Source of the DNA: RYN-122 sp963761655
Lineage (GTDB): Bacteria > Actinomycetota > Actinomycetes > Mycobacteriales > SCTD01
Length of the DNA stretch: 64,000 bases
Reading direction: 5' to 3'
Assembly (NCBI GenBank): GCA_963761655.1
Contig: CAVXHI010000008.1
Coordinates: 496,001-560,000, forward strand
The notes under the pieces are model-generated. The model was not told where the DNA came from and did not search any database. It saw only the letters and a list, made by a program, of their open reading frames with translations. The position numbers and the translations under genes are program-made. Positions 46,630-54,212 of this stretch are shown here, one piece after another (position 1 is the stretch's first letter; every line of letters starts with the position of its first letter).

Positions 46630-48263
46630 CAGCGCAGCAGGGCCTCGTCGGCCCGGCGGGCCCAGGAGGCGAAGCGCTCGCCCTCGGCCCGGTCGCTCTC
46701 GTAGTTGCGCACGACGCGCTCGACGTAGTCGGCGGCGCTGTCGGCGGTGACCTTCAGGCCGCGGCTCTTGCGCCCGAAGCCAGCGTCCTCGCCGAGCCGT
46801 CCACCGAGGTGGACCTGGAAGCCCTCCTCGCCGTCGACGATCGAGCCCTTGAAGCCGATGTCGGCGGTCTGGAAGCGGGCGCAGGAGTTCGGGCAGCCGT
46901 TGACGTTGATGGTCAGCGACTCGTCGAAGTCGGGCAGCCGGCGCTCGAGCTCGGTGTAGAGGTCCTCGCCGCGCTTCTTGGTCTCGACGATGGCGAGCTT
47001 GCAGAACTCCAGGCCGGTGCAGGCGAGCAGCCCGCGGCGGAACCGGGACGGCTTCACCCGCAGGTCCTCGGCCTCGAGCTTCTCGACGAGGGCGTCGACC
47101 TGCTCGTCCGGGACGTCGAGGACCACGAGCCCCTGCTGGGCGGTCGTGCTGACGCGGGCACCGCCGTGCCGCTCGGCCAGGGCCGCGACGCGCTGCAGCT
47201 GCAGCCCGCTGGTGCGGCCGGCCCGGGCGACGACGCCGACGTAGTTCTGGCCGTCCGCCTGCTTCCCGACGCCCACGTGGTCTCGGTCCTCGGTGGGCGC
47301 GGGCGGGAGGTCCGGGCCGTCGGGGAGCGGCGAGGACAGGTACTCGTCCTGCATGACCTGACGGAACTTCTCCGGGCCCCAGTCGGCCATGAGGAACTTC
47401 AGCCGGGCGTGGTTGCGGGAGCGGCGGTAGCCGTAGTCGCGGAAGACGCCGCAGACCGCGGCCCAGACCTCCTCGACCCGCGACTCCTCGACGAAGGCGC
47501 CGAGCCGGACGCCGAGCTTCGGGTTCGTCGACAGGCCGCCGCCGACCCAGAGGTCGTAGCCCGCACCGAGCTCGGGGTGGACGACGCCCTCGAAGGCGAC
47601 GTCGTTGATCTCGTGGTTGGTGCAGTGCACGGAGCAGCCGGAGACCGAGGTCTTGAACTTGCGCGGCAGGTTCGCGAACTCGGGGTCGCCGACGAACCGC
47701 GCCGCCAGTGCGCGGGCCGCGGGACCGCCGTCGAGGACCTCGTCGGCCTGCACGCCGGCCAGGGGGCAGCCGATGATGACGCGCGGGACGTCGCCGCAGG
47801 CCTCGGTCGTGCCGAGGCCGACGGCCTCCAGGCGCTCCCAGATGGTCGGGACGTCCTCGATGCGGACCCAGTGCAGCTGCACGTTCTGGCGGTCCGTGAT
47901 GTCGGCCACGTCACGGCCGAACTCGGTGGCGATCTCGCCGATGACGGCCAGCTGCGTGCTGGTCAGCTGCCCGCCGTCGATGCGGATGCGCATCATGAAG
48001 TAGGGCGCCTCGAGCTCGTGCGGCTCGAGCACGGCGGTCTTCCCGCCCGGGATGCCGTCGGCGCGCTGCGTGTACAGGCCGTACGCCCGCAGCCGGGTCC
48101 GCAGGTCGGCGGCGTCGATCGAGTCGAAGCCCGCCTTGCTGTAGACGTCGAGCACGCGCTGCTTGACGTTCAGCGCGCTGTCGTCCTTCTTGACCTGCTC
48201 AGCGGGGTTGAGGGGCTCCCGGTATCCGAGGGCCCACTGCCCCTGTCCGCGCACGGCGGGCAT
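46629..48263 (-). CDS. sir: ferredoxin-dependent sulfite reductase
   Basis: A 544-aa siroheme/[4Fe-4S] reductase converting sulfite to sulfide. Duplicated ferrite-reductase halves (YFMMRIRIDGGQLTS; VGVVARAGRTSGLQLQ), cluster ligands in CTGLEFCKLAIVE (near 413-419) and NGCPNSCARFQ (near 456-460), and a half-domain LWVGGGLSTNPKLG. It belongs to the actinobacterial NirA/SirA type, and the sulfur-gene setting favours sulfite over nitrite. ATG 48263 has AGGAGA. A conserved-type leader peptide precedes it, and the siroheme genes lie at 55.9-57.9 kb. Confidence 0.92.
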   Translation of the reverse strand: MPAVRGQGQWALGYREPLNPAEQVKKDDSALNVKQRVLDVYSKAGFDSIDAADLRTRLRAYGLYTQRADGIPGGKTAVLEPHELEAPYFMMRIRIDGGQLTSTQLAVIGEIATEFGRDVADITDRQNVQLHWVRIEDVPTIWERLEAVGLGTTEACGDVPRVIIGCPLAGVQADEVLDGGPAARALAARFVGDPEFANLPRKFKTSVSGCSVHCTNHEINDVAFEGVVHPELGAGYDLWVGGGLSTNPKLGVRLGAFVEESRVEEVWAAVCGVFRDYGYRRSRNHARLKFLMADWGPEKFRQVMQDEYLSSPLPDGPDLPPAPTEDRDHVGVGKQADGQNYVGVVARAGRTSGLQLQRVAALAERHGGARVSTTAQQGLVVLDVPDEQVDALVEKLEAEDLRVKPSRFRRGLLACTGLEFCKLAIVETKKRGEDLYTELERRLPDFDESLTINVNGCPNSCARFQTADIGFKGSIVDGEEGFQVHLGGRLGEDAGFGRKSRGLKVTADSAADYVERVVRNYESDRAEGERFASWARRADEALLR

Positions 48264-48299
48264 GGCTGTCTCCTGTGTTCGTGACGGGATGGCGGCGGT

Positions 48300-48395
48300 C
48301 TAGCCGTGGGAACAGAGGGAACTGCTCACGCGCTGCAGGTCCACGTGCAGACGCGAGGTGAGCAGGGCGGCAGTCAGGTCCGCAGCCGTGTCCAT
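48300..48395 (-). CDS. leader peptide upstream of sulfite reductase
   Basis: A 31-codon ORF whose core TSRLHVDLQRVSSSLCSHG matches the recurrent actinobacterial short leader type (RxHVDLxRVxSxxC) found before sulfur and cysteine genes. The Cys codon is the fourth from the end. The stop is 36 nt before the sir start. On the minus strand CAGGCT (48411-48406) lies 10 nt upstream of the ATG, so the transcript would be nearly leaderless. A cis-acting attenuation role is inferred; it is not expected to have a protein function. Confidence 0.7.
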   Translation of the reverse strand: MDTAADLTAALLTSRLHVDLQRVSSSLCSHG

Positions 48396-48472
48396 GGTGC
48401 CGACCAGCCTGCCACGGTCGGGCCGAACCCGCCGTGGGACGCTCGTCGCTCCGCCGCTCGTCTGCACGCGGC

Positions 48473-48535
48473 ATGAAGCGCCCGCTGCGCGCCGTCTGTT
48501 CCCCGGCCCCGGCCGCCCCTGGAGGACCTGCGTGA
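48473..48535 (+). CDS. possible 20-aa upstream ORF coupled to cysC
   Basis: A 20-codon ORF (MKRPLRAVCSPAPAAPGGPA) whose TGA overlaps the GTG of cysC as GTGA. It has one Cys codon. It contains the cysC Shine-Dalgarno (GGAGGA) in its last codons, so its translation could control access to that site. There is no clear -10 at leaderless distance. It may be chance. Confidence 0.35.
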   Translation: MKRPLRAVCSPAPAAPGGPA

Positions 48536-49107
48536 CCACCGCCCTGCCCAGCACCGCCGAGGCCCCCGCACGCGCGGGCACCGGCGCGACGCTGTGGCTG
48601 ACCGGCCTGCCCAGTGCCGGCAAGACGACCTTGGCGACCGCCCTGCGCCGCGAGCTCGGGGACGCCCGCCCCGTCGAGCTGCTCGACGGCGACGAGGTCC
48701 GCGAGTTCCTGTCCAAGGGCCTCGGGTTCTCCCGCGAGGACCGGGACACCAACGTCCTGCGGATCGGCTGGGTCGCCGCGACCCTCGCCAAGCACGGCGT
48801 CCTGGTGCTGGCCAGCGTCATCAGCCCGTTCGCCGCGACGCGTCAGCAGGTGCGGGAGCTGCACGCCGGGCGCGGCGCCGGCTTCCTCGAGGTGCACGTC
48901 GCGACGCCCGTCGAGGTCTGCAGCGAGCGCGACGTGAAGGGCCTGTACGCCAAGCAGCGGTCCGGCGAGCTGTCCGGCCTGACCGGCGTCGACGCGCCGT
49001 ACGAGGCCCCGACCAGCCCCGACGCCGTCGTGCGCACGCACGAGCAGACGCTGGACGAGTCGGTGGCGCAGCTGCTCGCCGTGCTGTCCGCGCAGGGGCT
49101 CGCGTGA
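48532..49107 (+). CDS. cysC: adenylyl-sulfate kinase
   Basis: A 191-aa APS kinase forming PAPS. The P-loop is LTGLPSAGKTTLA (about 22-34), with LLDGDEVREFLSKGLGFSREDRD and the lid region VASVISPF; GLYAKQRSGELSGLTGVD is typical. GTG 48532 is preceded by GGAGGA. It is a free-standing protein rather than fused to CysN, and is coupled (GTGA) to cysD. Since CysH here looks APS-specific, PAPS may serve sulfation or storage rather than the reduction route (inference). Confidence 0.95.
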   Translation: MTTALPSTAEAPARAGTGATLWLTGLPSAGKTTLATALRRELGDARPVELLDGDEVREFLSKGLGFSREDRDTNVLRIGWVAATLAKHGVLVLASVISPFAATRQQVRELHAGRGAGFLEVHVATPVEVCSERDVKGLYAKQRSGELSGLTGVDAPYEAPTSPDAVVRTHEQTLDESVAQLLAVLSAQGLA

Positions 49108-50012
49108 CCACCGCGAAGGCCGCCCTGGACCAGCTCGACGTCCTCGAGGCGGAGTCGATCCACGTCATGCGCGAGGTCGCGGCGGAGTTCGAGCGCCCGG
49201 CGCTGCTGTTCTCCGGCGGCAAGGACTCGATCGTCATGCTGCGGCTGGCGGAGAAGGCGTTCTGGCCGGCCCGGCTGCCGTTCCCGCTGGTCCACGTCGA
49301 CACCGGCCACAACTTCGACGAGGTGCTGGCGTTCCGCGACCAGCGCGCCGGCGAGCTGTCGGCCCGGCTCGTCGTCGCGGCGGTGCAGGACGACATCGAC
49401 GCCGGCCGCTCGGTCGAGGTGCCCGGCGGTCTGCGCAACCCGCTGCAGACCACCACGCTGCTGCGCGCCATCGAGGAGGGTCGCTACGACGCCGTCTTCG
49501 GGGGGGCCCGGCGCGACGAGGAGAAGGCCCGCGCGAAGGAGCGCTTCTTCTCCTTCCGCGACGCCTTCGGCCAGTGGGACCCGAAGAACCAGCGTCCCGA
49601 GCTGTGGGACCTGTACAACGGCCGCCACAACCCGGGCGAGCACATCCGGGTCTTCCCGCTCTCCAACTGGACCGAGCTCGACGTCTGGCGCTACATCGCC
49701 CGCGAGGGCATCGAGGTCCCGTCGCTCTACTACGCGCACGAGCGCGAGGTCTTCGAGCGCGACGGGATGCTCCTCGGCGTCACGCCGTTCAGCCAGCCCC
49801 GCGAGGGCGAGACGGTGAGCACCCGCACGGTCCGCTACCGGACCGTCGGGGACGCGTCCTGCACCGGTGCGGTCGCGAGCCCTGCGCGGACCCCGCTCGA
49901 GGTCGTGGAGGAGGTGGCGTCGACGCGGATCACCGAGCGGGGTGCCACCCGCGCCGACGACCGCGCCAGCGAGGCCGCCATGGAGGACCGCAAGAAGGAG
50001 GGGTACTTCTAG
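49104..50012 (+). CDS. cysD: sulfate adenylyltransferase subunit 2
   Basis: A 302-aa ATP sulfurylase small subunit of the PAPS-reductase fold. PP-loop LLFSGGKDSIVMLRLA, VHVDTGHNF, FGGARRDEEKARAKER, FPLSNWTELDVWRYI and the C-terminal MEDRKKEGYF are all diagnostic. GTG 49104 overlaps cysC's stop; the TAG stop abuts the cysN ATG with no gap. It acts with CysN to form APS from sulfate and ATP. Confidence 0.96.
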   Translation: MTTAKAALDQLDVLEAESIHVMREVAAEFERPALLFSGGKDSIVMLRLAEKAFWPARLPFPLVHVDTGHNFDEVLAFRDQRAGELSARLVVAAVQDDIDAGRSVEVPGGLRNPLQTTTLLRAIEEGRYDAVFGGARRDEEKARAKERFFSFRDAFGQWDPKNQRPELWDLYNGRHNPGEHIRVFPLSNWTELDVWRYIAREGIEVPSLYYAHEREVFERDGMLLGVTPFSQPREGETVSTRTVRYRTVGDASCTGAVASPARTPLEVVEEVASTRITERGATRADDRASEAAMEDRKKEGYF

Positions 50013-51254
50013 ATGGACCTGCTCAGAGTCGCCACCGCAGGCTCCGTCGACGACGGGAAGTCCACCCTCATCGGGCGGCTGCTCTACGACAGCAAGAGCG
50101 TCTTCACCGACCAGCTCGAGGCCGTCGAGCGGACGTCGACCGACCGCGGCGACGACTACACCAACCTCGCCCTGCTGACCGACGGCCTGCGGGCCGAGCG
50201 CGAGCAGGGCATCACGATCGACGTCGCCTACCGGTACTTCTCGACGCCGGTGCGCTCGTTCATCGTCGCCGACACCCCCGGCCACGTGCAGTACACGCGC
50301 AACATGGTCACCGGCGCGTCCACCGCCGACCTCGCCCTCGTGCTCGTCGACGCGCGCAAGGGCGTCATCGAGCAGACCCGCCGGCACGCCTCCCTGAGCG
50401 CCCTGCTGCGGGTGCCGCACCTCGTGCTGGCGGTCAACAAGATGGACCTCGTCGGCTGGGACCAGGCCGTCTTCGACCGCATCGTCGCGGACTTCACGGA
50501 CTTCGCCTCGGCCCTGGACCTCCCCGACGTCACGGCGATCCCGCTCTCGGCCCTGCACGGCGACAACGTCGTGGACCGCTCGGCGTCCACGCCCTGGTAC
50601 GACGGCCGGACCCTGCTCGAGCACCTCGAGCAGGTCGACGTCGTGCGGGACGAGGCGCACGCACGCAGCGCCCGCTTCCCGGTGCAGTACGTGATCCGGC
50701 CGATGTCGACCGAGCGCCCCGACTACCGCGGCTACGCCGGCACCCTCGCGGCCGGGCGGCTGCGGCGCGGCGATGCCGTCGTCGTCCTGCCGAGCGGCCG
50801 CACCACGACGGTCGCGGGCCTCGACACCTTCGACGGCGAGCTCGACGAGGCCGTCGCCGGGCAGGCCGTCACGGTGCGGCTGGCCGACGAGGTCGACGTC
50901 AGCCGGGGCGACCTGCTGGCCGCCGCCGAGGACGCCCCCGCCCCGGTCAGCACCTTCGACGCCACGGTCTGCTGGATGGCCGACGCCCCCCTCGTGCCCG
51001 GACGCCGGCTCCTCGTCAAGCACACGACCCGGACCGCCAAGGCGGTCGTCACGACGGTGCAGGACCGGTTCGACGTCACGACGCTGGAGCACGAGGCCGT
51101 GCCCTCGCTCGCGCTGAACGACATCGGCCGGGTGACGGTCCGGACGGCGTCGCCGCTGGTGGTGGACCCCTACGCGGTCGACCGACGTACCGGCGCGTTC
51201 ATCCTGGTGGACGAGGCGACCGGCGCGACCGTCGGCGCGGGGATGGTCAGCTGA
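50013..51254 (+). CDS. cysN: sulfate adenylyltransferase subunit 1 (GTPase)
   Basis: A 413-aa EF-Tu-like GTPase that drives ATP sulfurylase. G1 is TAGSVDDGKSTLIGRLLYD, the switch region includes EREQGITIDVAYRYF, G3 is VADTPGHVQYTRNM, and G4 is LAVNKMDLVGWD, followed by domains 2 and 3. The length shows it lacks the C-terminal APS kinase fusion seen in many actinobacteria, matching the separate cysC. The 3' end overlaps the convergent ssuD by 8 nt. Confidence 0.96.
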   Translation: MDLLRVATAGSVDDGKSTLIGRLLYDSKSVFTDQLEAVERTSTDRGDDYTNLALLTDGLRAEREQGITIDVAYRYFSTPVRSFIVADTPGHVQYTRNMVTGASTADLALVLVDARKGVIEQTRRHASLSALLRVPHLVLAVNKMDLVGWDQAVFDRIVADFTDFASALDLPDVTAIPLSALHGDNVVDRSASTPWYDGRTLLEHLEQVDVVRDEAHARSARFPVQYVIRPMSTERPDYRGYAGTLAAGRLRRGDAVVVLPSGRTTTVAGLDTFDGELDEAVAGQAVTVRLADEVDVSRGDLLAAAEDAPAPVSTFDATVCWMADAPLVPGRRLLVKHTTRTAKAVVTTVQDRFDVTTLEHEAVPSLALNDIGRVTVRTASPLVVDPYAVDRRTGAFILVDEATGATVGAGMVS

Positions 51255-52377
51255 CGCTGGCGAGAGCAGGCACCTGGGCGGGCACCGTGACGCCGCCCAG
51301 GAGCCCCTCGCGGGCGAGGAGCGGACGGACGCCCTCGGCGAACCAGTAGGCCTCCTCCAGGTGGGGGTGGCCGGACAGGATGACGTGCTCGACGCCGAGC
51401 GCGGCGTACTCGCCGAGCAGCTCGGCGACCTCCGCATGGCTCCCCACGAGCGCGGTGCCGGCGCCGGGGCGGACCAGGCCGTAGCCGGCCCACAGGCCGG
51501 GGTGCACCTCGAGCCGGTCGCCCGCGGCGGACGACATCGCGAACTGCCGGCGCTGGCCCTCGGAGTCCTGAGCGGCGAGCTTCTCGCGGGCCAGGGCGAC
51601 CTTGGCGGGGTCCATCCGGTCGCGCAGCGCGTCGGCGACCGCCCAGGCCTCCTCGGTGGTGTCGCGGGTGATGACGTGGACGCGGATGCCGAACGTCAGG
51701 TCGCGGCCGGCGGCGGCGGCCCGCGCCCGGACGTCGTCGAGCAGGGCGCCGGTCTTCGCGGGCGGCTCGGTCCAGGTGAGGTAGGTGTCGGCGTGCTCGG
51801 CCGCGACCTGCCGGCCGGCGGGGCTCGCCCCGCCGAAGAACACCTCGGGGACGGGCGACGGCGGCCGGACGACGGTCGCGCCCTCGACGCGGTAGTGCGT
51901 GCCGTGGAAGTCGTAGGGCGTGCCGGTCCAGGCGCCGCGCAGGACCTGCAGGAACTCGGCGGTGCGGTCGTAGCGCTGGTCGTGGTCGAGGAAGTCGCCG
52001 AAGCGGCGCTGCTCCTCGGGGTCGCCGCCCGTGACGACGTTGAGCAGCAGCCGTCCCTGCGACAGCTCCTGGTAGGCGGCGGCCTGCTGGGCGGCCAGCG
52101 TGGGGGAGATCGACCCGGGCCGGAACGCGACGAGGAACTTCAGGGTGCGGGTCTCGCGCAGCAGCGCGGCGGTGGTGATCCAGGCGTCGTTGCAGTTCGT
52201 GCCGGTGGGGGTGAGGACGGCCTCGAAGCCGAGGGCCTCGGCCGCCCGGGCCACCTGCGCCAGGTAGTCCAGGGTCGGCGGGCGGTGGGCGGCCAGCGCG
52301 TCGGTGCCCCAGCCCGCGACCTCGCGCCCGTCACCCGAGGTCGGCAGGAACCAGTGCAGGTGCAGGGGAGCGGTCAC
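51247..52377 (-). CDS. ssuD: FMNH2-dependent alkanesulfonate monooxygenase
   Basis: A 376-aa bacterial-luciferase-like monooxygenase releasing sulfite from alkanesulfonates. LHLHWFLPTSGDGRE at the N-terminus, GFEAVLTPTGTNCNDAW (active-site Cys), FLVAFRPGSISPTLAAQQ, LLLNVVTGGDPEEQRRFGDF and VFFGGASPAG match SsuD. GTG 52377 was chosen: on the minus strand a TTGACA -35, 18 bp, GATGCT -10 and a 7-nt spacer point to it, and the upstream ATG at 52389 falls inside that -10. A flavin reductase gene is not adjacent. Confidence 0.92.
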   Translation of the reverse strand: MTAPLHLHWFLPTSGDGREVAGWGTDALAAHRPPTLDYLAQVARAAEALGFEAVLTPTGTNCNDAWITTAALLRETRTLKFLVAFRPGSISPTLAAQQAAAYQELSQGRLLLNVVTGGDPEEQRRFGDFLDHDQRYDRTAEFLQVLRGAWTGTPYDFHGTHYRVEGATVVRPPSPVPEVFFGGASPAGRQVAAEHADTYLTWTEPPAKTGALLDDVRARAAAAGRDLTFGIRVHVITRDTTEEAWAVADALRDRMDPAKVALAREKLAAQDSEGQRRQFAMSSAAGDRLEVHPGLWAGYGLVRPGAGTALVGSHAEVAELLGEYAALGVEHVILSGHPHLEEAYWFAEGVRPLLAREGLLGGVTVPAQVPALASVS

Positions 52378-52384
52378 GGGCCGC

Positions 52385-52425
52385 AGCATCGGCGCCGGGC
52401 CGACCGGTTGTCAACCAGACCGGTC
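52385..52425 (-). promoter_or_regulatory. ssuD promoter with embedded palindrome
   Basis: The -35 TTGACA (52414-52409, minus) lies inside the palindrome GGTTGtCAACC (52406-52416), flanked by GACCGGT copies at 52402-52408 and 52418-52424. The -10 GATGCT is at 52390-52385. A repressor bound here would block the -35. The flanking Rrf2 gene ends within this region. Confidence 0.55.
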
Positions 52426-52915
52426 AGGAACCGGGCTTGAGCGGCCACACCGACGTCCAGCTCCGCGGGTCGCCCGACAGCGTCGTCACCTGCTCGGGCA
52501 GCGTGCCCTGCACGACCTGCTCCAGCGTCGTCCGCTCCAGCACCTGCCGCAGCCCCGCCCGGACCGCGACCCAGACGTCCTGCAGGCGGGCGGCCGAGCC
52601 CGTGTACGCCATCTCCTCCGGCCGGTGCCCGTGCACGAGGGCGAGCGGCCCGTCGACGACGCGGACGACGTCGGCCACGGTCACGGCGTACGGGGGACGT
52701 GCGAGGCGGTGGCCGCCCTGCGGGCCGCGGACGCTCTCGACGATACCGCCCCGGCGCAGCTCCAGCAGGATCTGGTCGAGGAAGGTCCGGGGCACCTGCT
52801 GCGCCTCGGCGATGTCCGCCGCCTTCACGCTCCCGCCCGTCCCGTCGTCGCGCCAGGCGTCGGCCAGCACGCACAGCGCCCGGACGGCGTAGTCGCTCTT
52901 GGCGGAGACCTGCAC
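52424..52915 (-). CDS. Rrf2-family transcriptional regulator (CymR-like)
   Basis: A 163-aa Rrf2 winged-helix regulator: VQVSAKSDYAVRALCVLADA at the N-terminus, SVKAADIAEAQQVPRTFLDQIL (HTH) and SVRGPQGGHRLARPP (wing), then a C-terminal helix. It lacks the three-Cys cluster of iron-sulfur members, having only one Cys near residue 15, so it resembles CymR-type cysteine regulators rather than IscR. It lies between ssuD and the divergent ssuABC, and is the obvious candidate for their control (inference). Confidence 0.87.
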   Translation of the reverse strand: MQVSAKSDYAVRALCVLADAWRDDGTGGSVKAADIAEAQQVPRTFLDQILLELRRGGIVESVRGPQGGHRLARPPYAVTVADVVRVVDGPLALVHGHRPEEMAYTGSAARLQDVWVAVRAGLRQVLERTTLEQVVQGTLPEQVTTLSGDPRSWTSVWPLKPGS

Positions 52916-52942
52916 GTGTGCACTCGACCACACCGGCATTTG

Positions 52943-52971
52943 TTGACCTGCGGGCACGGGAACTGCAGACT
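52943..52971 (+). promoter_or_regulatory. ssuABC promoter
   Basis: TTGACC (52943-52948), a 17-bp spacer and CAGACT (52966-52971), then 6 nt to the ATG of the Cys-rich leader ORF at 52978. Both boxes and spacing are near ideal for a housekeeping sigma factor with a leaderless start. Confidence 0.7.
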
Positions 52972-52977
52972 GGGTGC

Positions 52978-53088
52978 ATGACGACGGAGGTGTGCGTGCC
53001 CGGCTGGGACCGCACCCCGTGGGTGGGCTGGTGCGTGGACTCGTGCCGTCCCGGGACGCGATGTCGGTCAGGGCTCGTTCCGGCCTGA
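52978..53088 (+). CDS. cysteine-rich leader peptide of ssuABC (attenuator)
   Basis: A 36-codon leaderless ORF with four Cys codons (6, 19, 23, 29) and four Trp, ending 29 nt before ssuA. Cys23 is one base before the 12-nt palindrome CGTCCCGGGACG (53047-53058), and Cys29 (53062-53064) is one base before a 7-bp stem (GGTCAGG at 53066-53072, CCTGACC at 53084-53090) that contains the leader's stop. A ribosome pausing at Cys codons would open or block these stems. Leaderless Cys-rich upstream ORFs acting as cysteine-responsive attenuators are known in mycobacteria; this is inferred to be the same principle. Confidence 0.75.
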   Translation: MTTEVCVPGWDRTPWVGWCVDSCRPGTRCRSGLVPA

Positions 53089-53090
53089 CC
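53066..53090 (+). promoter_or_regulatory. stem-loop overlapping the leader stop codon
   Basis: Arms GGTCAGG (53066-53072) and CCTGACC (53084-53090), 11-nt loop. The leader TGA is 53086-53088, inside the 3' arm, so terminating ribosomes must melt it; it lies just upstream of the ssuA Shine-Dalgarno GAAAGG. Confidence 0.55.
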
Positions 53091-53117
53091 CTCCTCCCGT
53101 CCGTCTGAAAGGCCCCC

Positions 53118-54203
53118 GTGGACGTCCTCCGCAAGGCTGCCCTCGTCCTGACCGCCCTCGCCCTGGCGAGCGGCTGCGCCACCACCGACACCGGGGGCGG
53201 CGTCGCCCGGGCGGCGACCGCCTCGGCCGACCAGGGCCCGGCCTCCGAGGTCCGCCTCGGCTACTTCGCCAACGTCACCCACGCCTCTGCCGTCTACGGC
53301 GTCGGCGCGGGGACCTACCGGGAGGCGCTCGGCGGGACGTCGCTCAAGACCCAGGTCTTCAACGCCGGCCCCGCCGCGGTCGAGGCCCTGTTCGCCGGGA
53401 GCCTCGACGCCGCGTACCTCGGCCCGAGCCCGGCCGTCAACGCCTTCGTCAAGAGCGGTGGTGAGGCGATCCGCATCGTGTCCGGCGCGACGTCGGGCGG
53501 CGCCTCGCTCGTGGTGGCCGAGGGCATCACCTCGCCGCAGCAGCTCGAGGGCAGGGTCGTCGCCAGCCCGCAGACCGGCGGCACCCAGGACGTCGCGCTG
53601 CGCAGCTGGCTCGCCGACCAGGGGTTCCAGGAGGACGTCGCCGGCGCCGGGGACGTCACCATCCGGGCGCAGGAGAACGCGCAGTCGCTGCAGGAGTTCC
53701 AGGCCGGCCGCATCGCCGGTGCCTGGGTGCCCGAGCCGTGGGCGTCCCGCCTGGTGCTCGAGGGCGGCGGCAGGGTCCTCGTCGACGAGAAGACCCTGTG
53801 GCCGCAGGGGACGTTCGTGACGACGCACCTGGTTGTGCGTACGCAGTTCCTCCAGGAGCACCCGCAGACCGTGAAGGCGCTGCTGGAGGGACAGGTCGCG
53901 GCCGACGACGCCATCGCGGCCGACCTGCCCGCCGCGAAGCAGCTGGTCAACGCCCAGCTGGAGGAGCTGACGGGCAAGGCGCTGAAGCCGGCCACGCTCG
54001 ACCGCGCCTTCCGGCAGATCACCCTCACCGAGGACCCGCTCGCCTCCACCCTCCAGACCAGCCTCGACCACGCGGTCTCCACCGGCCTCGTCGAGCGGGC
54101 CGACCTCTCGGGCATCTACGACCTCACGCTCCTGCGCGAGGTGCTCGGCAGGGACGTCGACGACGCCGGCCTCGGCGCCGCCACCACCACTCCGAAGGGC
54201 TAG
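53118..54203 (+). CDS. ssuA: sulfonate/taurine-type ABC transporter substrate-binding lipoprotein
   Basis: A 361-aa NMT1/SsuA-like binding protein anchored by a lipobox (LALASGC, Cys near 18). RLGYFANVTHASAVYGVGAGTYREAL, AVEALFAGSLDAAYLGPSPAVNAF and ENAQSLQEFQAGRIAGAWVPEPW are typical of this family. The setting with ssuD and sulfate genes supports sulfonate. GTG 53118 has GAAAGG upstream. First gene of ssuABC, behind a Cys-rich leader ORF. Confidence 0.88.
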   Translation: MDVLRKAALVLTALALASGCATTDTGGGVARAATASADQGPASEVRLGYFANVTHASAVYGVGAGTYREALGGTSLKTQVFNAGPAAVEALFAGSLDAAYLGPSPAVNAFVKSGGEAIRIVSGATSGGASLVVAEGITSPQQLEGRVVASPQTGGTQDVALRSWLADQGFQEDVAGAGDVTIRAQENAQSLQEFQAGRIAGAWVPEPWASRLVLEGGGRVLVDEKTLWPQGTFVTTHLVVRTQFLQEHPQTVKALLEGQVAADDAIAADLPAAKQLVNAQLEELTGKALKPATLDRAFRQITLTEDPLASTLQTSLDHAVSTGLVERADLSGIYDLTLLREVLGRDVDDAGLGAATTTPKG

Positions 54204-54212
54204 GCCAGAGCC

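Noticed and set aside
52385..52389. ATG at 52389 as the ssuD start
   Set aside because: It lies in the predicted -10; GTG 52377 is at the right distance and matches the usual SsuD N-terminus.
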